From: Dromaius novaehollandiae
Taxonomy: Eukaryota > Chordata > Aves > Casuariiformes > Dromaiidae
DNA: 64,000 bases
Direction: 5' to 3'
Assembly (NCBI RefSeq): GCF_036370855.1
Contig: NC_088099.1
Span: 18,691,501-18,755,500 of the forward strand
The position numbers were made by a program, and so were the translations under genes. Positions 43,441 through 56,796 of the stretch are shown in pieces. Position 1 is the stretch's first letter, and each line of letters starts with the position of its first letter. The notes under the pieces are model-generated. The model did not search any database. It was given only the letters and a program-made list of their open reading frames with translations, and was not told the DNA's origin.

Positions 43441-45838
43441 CTTCAGCATGCACACAGCCTGCATATGAAAGAAGAAAAAAAGAGGAGGACCAAAAAAGCT
43501 TCTTTGAACCTCCAAAATCACAGAGAAGATCCCGTTCCAAGACAGATACCATGATTTTGCTCCAAATGAAAGCACAAGGAAGATGATATGCACTTGCCCT
43601 TGTATTCTGCTAAGGGAGAATTACCTTACTTACTCCTCAACAGGGTACTCCACCACGGTTAGGCTGTCTTGCATGGCAGAAGCTCTCTGAGAAGGCAATC
43701 ACAAAGCTGAGAAAGGAAAACAGATAATTACAGATATTCAAGGAGGCTTTGGGAGGGGAACAATAAGGGGCTGCTGTGTTAAGAGTAACCGCTCCTTCAC
43801 CATAGAGTTTCTTCACCAGCTTGCTGAGGCTCTTTTCCAGACCAATATAGAGTTCTCCTTACTAAAAGAGAATGAACTGGTTTGTTGTTCTTGTTTCTTG
43901 CTTTTTAACTCAGTCTACTCACAATAACGCTTAAGAGACCTCAAAGTGATTTGAAATGTTTCCTGGCAATTTGGTTCTTCCTAAAAGTTTGTTTCTGTAG
44001 TCTCATAATCTTACAATGAGCTAGAATAATCTGGACAGCCTAACTTTTGCTTAACTCTCAGGCTAGTCCTCAATAAGAAATTACTCTTGTAAACTGACTT
44101 TATGGAATTGGCGGACAGGCACATGGACTGTAAGGGCAGGAGTCAGCTCCAGATTTAAATAACTGAACATAGTGCACGCAAATTGAAGTGTCTTTACCTA
44201 GAATTGTATCCCATCCTAGATACTGACAATATAAGCATGTACGTACACTGGAGACAGGTGTCTAAGCTCCCTTTACAATCTGTGGAGGTCTGGTCGACAA
44301 AATTAGTGGAGGGTTACAGAGAGTAGGCCATTTGACCACTGCAGGTGTCACTTATGACTCCATTCACAACATTTAAGTCTCTAAGAATATAATAGGAACT
44401 TAGACAGCTCACTCAAAGATAACTATTCTTTAGACATCTAAAGTTAGGTGATATGAATGTCACTAATCCCATTCCAAGTGGAGGCAATAAGCACTTGAGC
44501 AATTGGCTGGAAAGAGAAGGAAAAAGGCCCTTGTAGTTAAAGGATAATTCCCATCCAAGAACAGGGGAAATAAGATGGCCAGGATCACATTTTCAGCTTA
44601 AAATTCGTAATCTGAAAAGATTTCTAACTGAACAGGAGTGATGTCCCTGAGCAACCTTCCAGTAGGTGACTAGTGAGAAAAAAGAAAATGGTGAAGATGA
44701 AGGTATCAGAAGAAAATTAAAGTGGTCTCAGGATGCAGAATGGTTCATTTATGAGAAGTAATATCTAATATAGCTGCCACCACTCAAGGACCAAACAGAT
44801 CCTTTCCCAACAAAATACAGCCTCTGTGTGACATGTCAGCGTTCTAGTGAATGCAGTCTCACATAAAAAATATCCTTTGCAGTGAGTGACTGTTTACCAG
44901 TGTTAGAAATAAAATGTTAAATCATCAAGTCTTTAAAAAGTTCTGAAATGCTGAAAACATCATATAGTGGCCTTTATTCAGAAAGAGCAGGATTCATGTC
45001 ACCTAATTTGAAACAAGTACAAAGCAAAGCTCCTTATCAACAAATCACCCTACACACCTTGCCTAGTCAATGGACAGAAATACGAATTTCTGAATGTCTC
45101 CCTTAGGATGAGACAAACTGCACAGTAGACACCACTGACAATATCTACTCAGTCTCTACTGACTTCTAAAAGGAGCACAGGCTGACTCACATAGATAGAC
45201 ATCTATCAGGGTTACAGACATCTAGATGTTGACCTTAAATTTCAAAATTTCAACTGAAAAAAAGCCATCCCTTGCTCAGAGCGAAACTATCCCTAACAGA
45301 TTAAAGTGGAAAAAAAACAAAAAGCTCTTTTTCAAAACTGAAACTGCTCACCTGTGATTGCAGTTCTGTGCAGTCTGGGACTGCTCCCTTTTATTAGCTC
45401 TGACCCCTGAACCCTGCAAGTTCCAGGAATAAAAAGAGTAAGATGTTGGGGGCCCATCCAGAATGCAAACCACTCTGGCCCTCTAGGCTAATCTGAGCTA
45501 ACTCTTTAAAAATATGACTGTTTTCAAGTTACCTATGTAGTTCTTACTTAGTAGTAGAGCAATTAAGACACTTTTTTTCAGGAAATGGGGAACTTGGACT
45601 CCTCAACCAACTAGGTGTCACCCTCAATATATTAACTGTCATGCTGTAAACCTGCCATGACAGGCACTATATCAGCCCAGAAGGGAAAGCTTTAGGTTTC
45701 AGTTGCTGCTCCAGAGTTCATGTCTGGATTTTAATTAATTACATTTTAATATGAAATGCATAAAAAGCAAAGAATTTAGCACAAATGAATGATAAGGGAT
45801 TTTTACATTCACAAGTTCTATACCTACAGAAGCAGAAA

Positions 45839-46060
45839 AACTCCCAAAAGTCTTAACGAAATCAAACAGCAAACAGTGAAATTTTACTAGAAAATGTTTT
45901 CCTGAATGAAAATGCTATCACTTTTCAAATATAATCTCAAAATGCTGAACAAGATGACAAAATATGTATACTTTCTCATTTTGAAAGCATCAATTGAAAC
46001 AATATTCACAGGCCTAACTTTTTGTAAGAAATGAATCCAGAAAGAGACTTCAGGTCCTAG
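45839..46060 (+). repeat. Local duplication block B, copy 1
   Basis: Aligns with 52836-53065 over more than 200 bp at about 70-75 percent in the best part: TCAAACAGC-ACAGTGAA, TCCTGAAT-AAATGCT, AATCTC, GACTTCAG. On the minus strand, the frame that is open in copy 2 carries stops here. Confidence 0.75.
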
Positions 46061-47797
46061 ATAGTCACATACGTATATAAATTGAGGCTGAAAAGGAGCA
46101 GTGGGCACAAGAGATCCAGGAAGACCTCAGGTGTTGAAATCACATGTAGCCTAGGGATTTTCCTTCACCTGGGTTTAAAAAGGAATACTCCAGAGGGTGA
46201 GTTCAAAGAGAGGTTTGACTCATAAGGACTCTCATAAGTGCTCTCCAAGCTTACAGGAATTCAAGAAGCTGGAGTTTTGCCAGGTCTCTATTTCACTGCA
46301 TGGAAAGCAGGGTACCTGAGAACTGTCATTTCTGCATGCCACCTGGTTCCCCCAGGAAGTTTAGATCCACATGTAGATAAATGTATACAAACCCAGACAG
46401 ATCCAGACAGGCACACTTCATGCATGTGTGTGTGTATTAGCAATAGAAGAACACACTGCTCTGACAGGCACACTCACAATTAAAAAAAGCCAGGAGAGCC
46501 TGGATGGACCTGAGCAGAAAGATATTACTTCTCAAACGCCCTGTTGGCACACAAACAATGGCACAGAATGCGAATGATTACTCCGCAGTGTTTAGCAGAA
46601 ATTTTCCATCACAAGGAAGTATGAAATTCTGAAATCAGCTCGCCATTGTTCTATGACTGAAAGGAGGGAGAAAGGCAATGGGTTGAAAGATGAGACTCCA
46701 TTTTATTTACACAAGGCAAAGCTTCATCACCATGAAATGCCCAGGGACACTTCTGCATTCCAAACAGAAGTTCCAGTGAGTTACCATTCTGGAAGATTGC
46801 CACTTGTGTAAATATTCACAAAACCATATTTCTTTGTGTTCCTAATATTAATAAAATGATGACAAGTAAATGTGCCTAAAACAGAACAGAGAGGAATACT
46901 CAGTGCTCCCGAGTTGAGCAGCTTGTTCCTGCCTCTCAGCATAATCTGTGGGGATCAAGAAATAACGTCAGTTAGTTTCTAATATCCTGAATGGCCTCAT
47001 CTGTAGATGGTGTCAGAACGTGCCTAGCATACATATATCACCAACTTGAGGTCCACGTAAGGCAGCCAGAGCAGCGTTAAGAAACAAGCAAACAAACAAA
47101 AAAGCAGGACCCATTCAGGTGGCTGAGATGCCTTCCTGCTACACAAGACCCACAGTCACAGCATTTGCCCAGAGAACAGGTGATCTGGGTTGAAATCCAC
47201 CCTCAAACAAAGGTGCAGAAACCTTACCTCTTTCACAGTGGGGCCCACCAACGAGCACTGAGGCATCTGTACCTTGCAAGAAGCAAGGAGAAAGGATAAA
47301 GAGACTTCAGCCGAGAACTCCCTGATGCATAGCCCAGGAAGACTCTCAGATGCACACAGGGCTTTGGCCATGGCTCAAACATCACGGTGGTTCCAGGGCT
47401 GAATTAGCTTCTAGCTGGAGAGACAGCAGGGTAGGGAGAGCAAATGCAGTCCCTAATGTGGAATTCTCTGCATAGTGCTTTGAAACTAAGGAAACATATG
47501 TGTCTGGCTGGCAAAACTCCCCACTTTGCAAACAGCTGGAAATTGTCCCCATAAGGTCTTTTGAAGAGGACCATCATTGGACAGCTTCTGTGTAGGGTGC
47601 AGCATCCCTCTCCTGAGGAGCATCCACCCCAGCCAGCTGTAGCTCTACTGTGGAACAACACACAAACTTGCCTAGGGTGAAGGTTAGACTGGATGTCAGA
47701 AAGATCAGAAATAGACAACAAAGTAACTCCTTAGAAAGATGATGAATAATTTCCAATAACAGTGGGAAGATAAAGGGAAATGCTTTGTGTTTCTTTT

Positions 47798-47880
47798 GTG
47801 AATTGAAAGTGTCACGTGAAATGGTACTTCATGCCATGTTATCTTTTGGAAGATGAGCCCAAAAGGAACTAAATCTTACA
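47798..47880 (+). repeat. Local duplication block A, copy 2
   Basis: Partner of 43358-43440. The sequence that follows (to about 48010) also resembles the block at 53436-53578, around CATGGAGTTGAGA and CCAATGCCTTATTTCA. Confidence 0.65.
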
Positions 47881-49681
47881 GAAAGACCAAGAAAAAGCCT
47901 TCAGTATCTGAGAAAAGAGAAAGGAGGCTTTTCATGCGTGTCTACTGAGAATAAATCCTCATGGAGTTGAGATAATGGAATCTGTCAGCTCAGATCTTCC
48001 AATGCCTTATTTCAGAGGAATTTAACAAGATGGTGTCCTGTTTATGTTTGTATTATAAACACTGGACAGCAGTTTACTCCATAAAATGGTTAGTGCGATT
48101 TGATTCTCCGGAAAAAAATCCAGCAAACCTAATACTGATCTCAAGGTCATCCTCGTAAGTAATCCACACCAGCTTGCTTTCGCAATGCTTTAGCACTGCT
48201 GAATGTTACCCATTTGTCAACGCAAAAACTTCCCCCTACCTTTGTCAGAAATACAGGGAACCACAGGCATGAGAAGTGAGCAATCCTTTTTCCATCAAAG
48301 GCAATGGAGTGTAAGGAGCTGGTATGGAGGAACAGAAAGAGAAATTTCTGAGTTAATGAACAACATTGTTATCAGAAAACAAGACATACAAATATTTGCC
48401 AGAATTAAATTTCAGCCAGTAGAGGAAAATTTTTGATCAAAAGAGGTGTTTCATTCCAGAATGAAGTACAAAGTTTTCCTGGAAAGCAGGAGAGCAGAGG
48501 AAAGCTCTATTTTTAAATAGAACTTGAGCCATCAATGAAAGGCAAATACTGGTGTGACTGTCACTATGCAACAGATAGAGATCTACTCCCTAGACAGCAT
48601 GTCAGTGAACTGTTCTTTGGCATAGAGTTCAGCTTTACCACTTACACCTCCTCTCAAAAAGAATACATTTGACAGGGGAGGTTTAACTTCTGTTTTTTAC
48701 CTAAAGTTAGTTTAACATAAAAGGATAGGCAGTTCTGGGACTAAGGACCTGAACCCAGGGATACCCTTCCTGCTGAAGTGCCCTCAGGAAGTCAAAAGTC
48801 AAATTAATTTTTTCCTGGTTCTTTCTGACCCTGTGAATCTTTTGCTCTTTAGCAGACTTGCCCATGTTTAATAGCGGGCATGGAGGGTGCCCACTCACAA
48901 GCAAGCAACCCCCTCACCTGATAGAAAGGGCAGACTCCTAGGAGTTGTCTGGTTGAATTCTGGCTGTTCACGAAGGGAATGCAATTGTAATCATATAGGT
49001 GTAAGACAAGTGCACTAGTCTCTAAATTAATACAAAAATCAGCACCTGTTCCTCTGGCTGCTTTTCAAAAGGCTGACAGCGGGATAGATAGAGCCCATTC
49101 TCTTGAAGAATCATTGTAGGTTTCTAGACTGTGGGAGAGGCCAAGTTCACAGCTGGACAGAGAAACATACCTGAATCTTAATCAGATATAAAAGTGCCAG
49201 AAAAAGTCCAAATTACAGGAACAGTCTAATCTGCATTATCCAAAGGTTACTTCTGTTTGTAAGAGGCACAGAAACTCCAGTTGCTGCAATTACAGAATAG
49301 GCAGAAATACTCATTCAAGTCAGCAAAAATAGTTCTTTCAGAGTTCATCCACTTAACCGACTCCTTTAACAGCCTGTTTTACCAGAACTTACAAAGCTGG
49401 GATTCTGTTCATATTCGCATGCATGAAGACATATCAGCAAGTGTTCTGATCAATTTAAATGAGTGGATGCAATATAATCTGCCTAAAATTTGAAGAAAGA
49501 AAAATAAACTGACTTGGGATTATAAGGAACTAAACAGACTTGTTTTTAAATTAAAGCCCATCACCCATAAATGAGTAATTCTACATTGCCTAAGTGGAAA
49601 AGAACGCAGAACAGGGTAGCAAACTGCTTATGATTTGTCACGTAGGCTGTTGAATAAGACAAAAATATGAGAAAATCACTG

Positions 49682-49925
49682 AAGAATTTAGATTGGAAGG
49701 GATCTCTTGTGATTATCTAGTCCAACCCCATCTACCAAAGAAGGGCTAGCTAGATCAGGTTGCTCAGGGCCTTGCTCAGCCGAGTTTTGAATATCTTCAA
49801 GGGTGGAGATTACTCCACCTCTCTAGACAAGCCATTCCAGTATGTGACAACTCTCATGATGAAAGAGGTTTTCCTCATGCCTAATGAGAATTTATTGCCT
49901 CACGTTCATTGCCTGTTCATTTTGA
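49682..49925 (-). mobile_element. CR1 LINE 3'-end fragment (antisense)
   Basis: Same arrangement as the copy at 1197: ATTTAGATTGGAAGGGATCT, TCTAGTCCAACCCCATCTAC, GATCAGGTTGCTCAGGGCCT, GAGTTTTGAATATCTTCAAG, CATTGCCTGTT. It is 5'-truncated and non-coding. Confidence 0.87.
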
Positions 49926-52835
49926 ATTCAATCCAGAAACATATAAGATGAAGTGGGCATCTGCAGTCATGTGTTTGAATATCCAAGAGTTTAATATTCT
50001 CTTTGTGTTTCTGTTGCACTACATGTAAAACAAGTTACCTATTGGCTGTAATTTCTGAATACATGTTGGTTCTATCAGGGTTTAAATCTATATATAAATA
50101 ATCAGAGGCAGAGAGATCTAAGCACATTCACTTAACATGTTCATGTGTTCATCACTAACAACAGAAAGATTGCATTGTACCACCAGACAGACGCTGCCAT
50201 AGTGAGAGACAAAGGTAACAGAAGTACAAACACTTGACTGGGAAGCATGAATGCTAGTTTTCTGACAATAGTTGTGGTGAATAGGTGCAGCCTTCTGATA
50301 GAGATTCCCCAGAAACTGAAAAAGACAATAAACAACATAATTAGTTTGCAGATAATGTTTAACGTCATTTCTGAAAGCTAATTCCTGATATGACTGTTAG
50401 GGTAGAATAAACGGTAATAACCTGTATGAGGATTTATGATCCGTATCGCAGTTCCAGTAAAATACAGCTGCATGTATTGATCAATATTGCTGCACTTTAA
50501 ACATTCATAGTTAAAAAAATACTCTGTTTCCTGGAACGACCAAGATGATGACAAACACCCAGATCCAAAATAAACCTGAAGTGCCAAAACCAAAAGCAAA
50601 GAGGCTGCTAGGCAACAAAATGGAAAACACCGACTCACTCCCAAACTCTTGCTGAGCAGTCACCTAAGCCTGGAAACAGTAAAACCTGACAGAGGACCTC
50701 CACACTTGCTCTGAAAAATCCTTGGCTCCTTTTAGTGCTGGACAAAGCATACACTTATGAATGCTGATGTGTGTGAGCTATAAATAGCCTCAAAATACAC
50801 CTAGCACAATCAAACAGCTGCAGCCCATACCAAAAGGCAACTGGAACTGTTTTCTCCTAGGAACATGGTTTTCCTGTTGGTCAGTCAGGCTACCTTTAAT
50901 AAAACAGTGCAGTGTTTAGAGGAGACTTAGTCCAGATGTCCGATTCTCTAAGTTCCATCTTCAGCCAGAGGAATCGCTCCTCCATCTCCCACAAGAGCTG
51001 CCTAACTATCCTGCAGAGGGTTATTGGGAGTGAAAAGTCCTTCTCAATGAAGCAAGGAAGAACAACTCTCAGATGGAAAAAGCAAATCTGTGGCTGCCCT
51101 CCTTGGCCAAGAAGGCTTCCTGGGTTTCATTCACATAGTTCAATGTAAAACCATAAGCAGCTCTGAGCAAGGAACCCAAGAACTGCTGCTCCTGTCTGCA
51201 CACCCTACTCAGTAGCCCATGTATTTACATAGTTTTCTGTTTGTTCTCTCTCGGCTTCATGAATCTTTCGTTCTCGCCTACTGGCCCATCTTAACAAGTG
51301 AACATGGAGGATCCTAACAGACAGCCCGCAGTGTGAGGCTCAGGTTTTCATAGGACATGTATGCTTGAATCTTAGCTATTAAAGGAATTTCATTCTAGTC
51401 ACAGAAGGTGCCCTTCCACAGAGCTCGAGTGGAACAGATGAACACCTCTTCCTTCACCTACTTCCGAAGGTAGGACTTTATCCACTCTTCCCCAGAGTCT
51501 TTTCAGGTGCCTGTGCTTCTAGGCAAGGATTGCAGATGAATGAAGGTGACAAGCCACAGCCCAAAGTCTGAAGCCCCAGAGACAACCAAGGTTATTGATA
51601 GAGGTCAAAAATTTAGACTTCCTCACAGCTAATTCTACATACAGCCCTCTTAGTGTGCGCATTTTTTGCTTGCTGTTCTCAGGCCTCTGACTATTCCGAG
51701 TAGAGACTAACTGCCCAGCACTGAGTTTTGCCTTCTAATCTGGTCGTTGGGGACCTGAAATTCAGGTGAACAGCATCTAACTTGCAGGTTCACCGCTTGT
51801 TCTAGACTTTCTTATGGCTTTGCAGACAGTTTCCAGCACGTGATGTTAAAATTGGCAGATTTCTCCATAAGAACAGAAAGTCGAGGTGCCAGAATTTTCT
51901 CAGTGGTGGACTAGTGTTTCTTGGGGAGAGAGAATAAGGTTCACCATTCACTCTGACACAGCAGAGCTATGCCAGTGCTGAGAATATCAGGAAATCTGTA
52001 GACTTACAAGAAGAGAGTGGGGATTGTAGGACATCCTGGGGTGTATTGCTGTCAAAGAGCAACCACATTCTCTCAACAAATCCTCCCCTCGGCAGTTAAT
52101 CTAATTCTGGACTCTTGGACTACTGACGCAGCTTACAGGAGACTACCCAAAGGCTCTGAGTGGATCTAGCCTCCAAGGAATCATTTCACTCCCATTTCTT
52201 AGTTTTAGATTTTTGTATTGGTGTACAAGTATACTTTAGAGCATGATATTAGAATGAACAGATGTCTTCAAAAAGCAGCAAGGCCACAACCTCCAATGCT
52301 GTCGGATTTAGCTGAACAATTCTCACCTGCAGCAGGAGCCTCAACATGCACTTGGGTACAGCAGTGTGAGGCCATTATTGAGGGCATACAGAAAATCCCA
52401 TTTGCAAAGGAATAAAAAAATACAAAAGGATTACATAGCAACAGCTGCCTCCAGACAGGAACAATCCCACACAGACTCTACTCTCCATCCAGTCAAAGCA
52501 CTCTGTCATAGACCATGACTGCCACTGAACACAAGGACCTAGTGTACTAGACAGCTCTGCTGGCTGGTGAACAAATGCCAGGCATTCTGTTAGGAAGGCC
52601 TTGTTGTCCATGATGGCAAGCCATAAGAATCTCACCATGTGTCAATAGAGAAAAAGAGGCTAAAGTATCTAAAAAGATTCTCCTTAAAAGCAAAAAAATC
52701 TGATACTAAATTTTCCATTAATGAGATCAGCCCAACTATATACACTGTATCAAGCAGTATTTATTAACATATATACACCAAACTACATATTACTGTGCCC
52801 AGTTTTAGTCTACAAAAATTCCATGAAGTTAAGGT
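49926..52835. other. Intergenic DNA with a weak two-exon candidate
   Basis: Nothing nameable. On the minus strand, 50644-50422 (hydrophobic stretch followed by cysteines) could splice through donor ACAG/GTTATT to 50315-50254 after acceptor CTTTTTCAG. There is no ATG and no family match, so I do not call it a gene. Confidence 0.35.
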
Positions 52836-53065
52836 TTCTCCAAATCCTAATGAAGTCAAACAGCTGACAGTGAACTTCCTCATAAGACAAAATGTCTTCC
52901 TGAATAGAAATGCTGTCACTTTTTACATGTAATCTCCAAGTAGCAAAATATTTATAATTTGTCATGTCAGCTGCGAAAAATGTCAAAGGCATTGACTGAA
53001 ACAGCATTTAAAAACTTATTTTTTAAAAGAAATCCATCTAGGAAGGGACTTCAGCACCTGTATTA
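52836..53065 (+). repeat. Local duplication block B, copy 2
   Basis: Partner of 45839-46060, about 7 kb away in the same orientation. On the minus strand it holds a possible exon after acceptor ATGCTGTTTCAG, with an open frame of about 60 codons ending in TAG at about 52810. The frame has no family resemblance I can name. Confidence 0.75.
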
Positions 53066-53435
53066 GAAAGTTGGCATGAATCCCAGCTATGAAGCTCAGA
53101 CTCAGCAATAAAATTTCACAAGAATCACTGTTTTCACTCTACAGTATTTTCTAGACTTGGCCTTAAACAAAGAATCCAGGAGCTGTGGGATGTTACCCTA
53201 AGTTTAATGCCCAGGAGATAACACAAGGGAAGCACTGGCTGAAAGAAGCAAATGTGTCAGAGCAGTAATTGTGTGGGGATGGGATCAGTGCTGGAGAGTC
53301 CAGAAAGTTTGTGCAGGGGTGGAGAAGACGAGATTTGGAAAGAAAATGCAAGAGAGCAAACCAACAAGGCAGATTTCTAAAAGCTTTCAGAACTTAAAAC
53401 AAAACCATGGCTACTGTATGGAGCTGATGTCAAAT

Positions 53436-53578
53436 GAACAGAAAGCACAGAAGTATCTTCTGCCTGTGAAACACACAGTCCATAGACATTTTCATTAGTA
53501 CAAGCTTGGAAACAAATAGTCATGGAGCTGAGAAAATAGAGTGCTGCCTTCGCTGACACCTCCAACACCTTATTTCAT
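53436..53578 (+). repeat. Local duplication block C, copy 1
   Basis: Aligns with 55969-56089 at about 80 percent: CACAGAAGTATCTTCTGCCT, GAAACACA, TTCATTAGTACAAGCTTGG, GAGCTGAGAAAATAGAGTGC, ACACCTTATTTCA. Two gaps of about 11-12 nt separate the copies. Confidence 0.85.
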
Positions 53579-55529
53579 AATAAGCTTCATAGTATATACA
53601 ACTCATATTTCTGCAGCTCCAAGGCATGAAAATCTTACCCTAGAAAAAGGAAAAATGAATCAATGCAGAGATCATGAATCTGCACTCTGAACTGAATGAG
53701 AAGTGAAGAGTACATTAAGACGTATATTCAATGATCAAACACTAGATTTAGTAATTACAAATAAAAAATCTTCTAAAAGTGATGAACTAAATAACATAGA
53801 GCAACTTTCAAATCAAAACAAATACTAAACCTCATGAAGTCAAGTGCTATTTTTTATCTAAAACAGAAACCCTCCCGTTTCTGAAACGTGAAATTTCCCT
53901 TGAATTTTCCCTTGAAATAAAGTTTCTCAATACACAATAATGATTGCTACATCATGCAACATTGCTCCATGTTTCTGAATTTGGACTCTAGCACCTTTCA
54001 CAAGAAATTCAGCTAGTCAGCAGAAACAATTGCTTTTTTTTTTTCACCCGGTTTTTCACGTTACATAAGTGAAAGAAACAGCTGTGAATTCTGAATAGGC
54101 AGCTAAATGCAAATATCATGAGTCACAATCTCTTTTCTAATCCCCAGAATATTTGTGTCTTTTGTCATCTCAGCTATGCTCTGCATTTATGAAAAAAAGG
54201 GAAAGCTTTTGCCTAATAATGTCAGGCAAGGTATTAGCTTTTTCTGCATAAAACAACTGAATTCTGAGGCAGTTTTTGAGCCATCCCGCTACCATACGAA
54301 TCGCAGGAACTAGGGACTGAACTCCTTCCCAAGTGCTCCCTGGGAAAAATGTCTCTGTTTCTTTTGTGGTTTGTTGATTTGATCAGACTTTTTAACATCC
54401 ATCAAAACTTCTGTGAGCTTCATAGCCATTTTGACAGACAATAAAAGAGGCAGGAAATGCCAACACCTGCAGCGCACGTCGAGATCAGCCCTGTTAAAAA
54501 ATAGCTGACTCCATTACTGAAACCAGTCCCCCGGGAACCAGCGCGCTGCAGCTCCCAGGGAGGCGTGCTATTCTCAGAACGACAAGGCAGGAGTTTGGAA
54601 ATTCAGAACTTCTTACAGGGAACTCCTCAGGAATCTGTCTTAAGGAGTAGATAGGCCGACACTAAAATAATATGAGAAGGTAAAACACTATCTTTCTAAG
54701 ATACGAAGCCGACTGAGGGCATGCCCTGCAATGGGAGGCCGCTGTTTGCTCTCTTCTGGTGCTCTGAGTGGGTTTCAACGTTGGAACTAGCTTCGTGCTT
54801 CTTCGCTTTTGGGAAAGGTTCAGCTGCGTGCTGTGCCAGCCAAGATGCCAAGGCCATAACATTAGCCTTTGGCTTCTCATATTTTTCAATCATGAGTAAA
54901 TCACGAACACTGCTAATGCTCCTCCAGAGGCGAGAGCTTTCTCTTTCTTTCCGGAGGGGCCAAACAAAGCGATGTGGCCAATGCCAGAGAACTGGAGAAA
55001 ATGCTCAGGAATTGAGCCGACTGAGAAATGCAATTTCTCTTGCATAGAAAGTGGGTTTTGAGAGTTTTCAACTGGCCATCAGGTAAGAATTACAGGTCTT
55101 AAAAAAATGAAAGAAAAAAGAATTAAAAGAAATTTTAAAACAGAAGCATGGGTATTTTGCTTACTACATGTTTTGTCAAGTTCATTTTCTCCAGCAGGGT
55201 GACACTGGCAAGAGCCTTCCAGGCAGGTCACTGGGAATTTGCTAGTTAAACCCATGTTGCAAAGCACGTGGTGACTGAAGAAAATACGGAACTAAATTTT
55301 GCTCTAACCCATTCTGCACGTATGAAAGTAGCTCAGTTCTTAGTAAATTATTATTTTTACTTCTCATCTGAGGATTTTTTTTTTCCAGGATCATGCAACC
55401 CTTCTGCTGTTTACCAGTAGGGCACGTTCAAGAGTTCTCTTGTGCATCCCTACGCCTACTTCCAGCTTGGTATTTCAAACCTGGTAATTAAAGCAAGTGG
55501 GAAAACAAAACCTTGGAGCAAGTGTCATG
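53579..55529. other. Intergenic DNA, nothing identified
   Basis: No gene or named repeat recognised in this AT-rich stretch. Confidence 0.5.
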
Positions 55530-55950
55530 GTGCCGCACTGTCAGGGCCTTCCCCTGCCGGCCGGGCTGGGCTGGGCCACAGGGCCCTTCCCACTGCCCAT
55601 GAGGGAGCGGGGCCACCGGGGGCAGCCCCAGCATCGGACACCACCACAGGGGCAGGGATGGGCCATGGCCAGGCACTGTCAGGGCTGCGACGCAGCGGGA
55701 GCCGCAGCTCAGACAAGCGCTAAAGCCTCGGCTTTAAAGCACTTCCAACAGGCGGGGGTTACGGGGTCGGCCCCTGCAGCCACTGGCGGAGGGTGCCCTC
55801 GGGGCCCACAGCCTCCTTCCCCTCCTCCCCATCACACTGAAACCCCGCGCAAGGGCTCAGGCCTGCCGCTACGGGGGCCCTGGGGAAAGTTCCCGGCCCT
55901 GCTCTCTGCTGGGCTTGTGCAGCAGGCAACGTGCAAACCACCACTTCAGG
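55530..55950 (+). repeat. GC-rich dispersed repeat, copy 2
   Basis: GC-rich block aligning with the reverse complement of 10100-10560. Shared landmarks are CCGGGCTGGGC, GGGGCAGCCCCAGC, GGGATGGGCCATGGCCAGGC and the GCAGCTCAG block. Both strands carry long stop-free frames because of composition. Family unknown; the orientation is opposite to copy 1. Confidence 0.6.
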
Positions 55951-55968
55951 CCACAAGATTTTCTGAAA

Positions 55969-56089
55969 GGACAGAAATCACAGAGATATCTTCTGCCTAT
56001 GAAACACATTATTCATTAGTGCAAGCTTGGAAACAGAGCTGAGAAAAGAGAGTGCTGAGTTTGCTGATATCCCTAGCACCTTATTTCAC
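55969..56089 (+). repeat. Local duplication block C, copy 2
   Basis: Partner of 53436-53578, about 2.5 kb away in the same orientation. It lies between the GC-rich repeat and a CR1 fragment. Confidence 0.85.
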
Positions 56090-56167
56090 AAGAATGTATA
56101 TGTCAGTTTTATTTTCTATCTGCGCTGGTTTCCCAGACAACTGAACATGAGTCCTCTGAGTTTGAAC

Positions 56168-56796
56168 ATGATTCAGCAGTACAACCCGGCGGTGGAGAAG
56201 GCCAACCACACAGTGGGCTGTGTTAGCAATAGCATGGCCAGCATGTCATAGGAAGTGACTGTTCCTCTCCACTCAGTGCATGTGAGACGTCTTCAACAGT
56301 ACTGTGTCCAAGGTTGGGCTGCCCAGCAGGGGACAGAAAATCAACATATTGGAATGAGATGAGCAAAGGGCCACCACAGTGGTTGGGGCCTGGAGCACAC
56401 GACATACCACGAGCAGCTGAGAGAGCTGGTTCCAGCCTGGAGAAGAAACGGCTGAGGGGGAAACTCCTTGCTGTCCTCAGCTACATTAGTGGGAAGGTGT
56501 AGGGAAGACGAAGCCAAACACTTCTCAGAGGTGTACGGGAAAGGACAAGGGCCAACAGTTGCAAGTTGCATCACAGGAAATTCCAACACGATACACAGAA
56601 AAAAAAATCACAGTGAAGGTAGTCAGACACTGGAACCAGCTACACAGACAGTCTGGAAGGAGATACTCAGAACTTGCCTGGACAAAGTCCTGAGCAACCT
56701 GATCTAATGTCAAAGCTAGCCCTTATGTAAACAGGGGTTTAACGAGATGACTGGCAGAGGTCCTTTCCAACCAAAACTATTCAGTGATTCTGTAAA
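56168..56796 (+). mobile_element. CR1 LINE 3'-end fragment (sense)
   Basis: Begins in the CR1 ORF2 end (GAGAAGGCCAACCACACAGT) and runs through GAGGTGTACGGGAAAGGACA, AGACACTGGAACCAGCTACA and GATGACTGGCAGAGGTCCTT. It ends CCAACCAAAACTATTCAGTG and GATTCTGT. Non-coding. Confidence 0.88.

Larger units (their letters stand above)
39963..49681. other. Intergenic DNA with local duplications, no named gene
   Basis: No recognisable gene. Short exon-like frames with hydrophobic segments occur on the minus strand (40275-40430, 47640-47756), but they lack a known family. Diverged duplicated blocks are listed separately (43358-43440, 45839-46060, 47798-47880). Confidence 0.5.

Noticed and set aside
55497-56042. 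181-codon open frame in a GC-rich block
   Set aside because: Stop-poor composition explains it. Several overlapping frames are open on both strands, the sequence is a copy of a dispersed repeat, and the proteins are low-complexity Gly/Pro/Ala.
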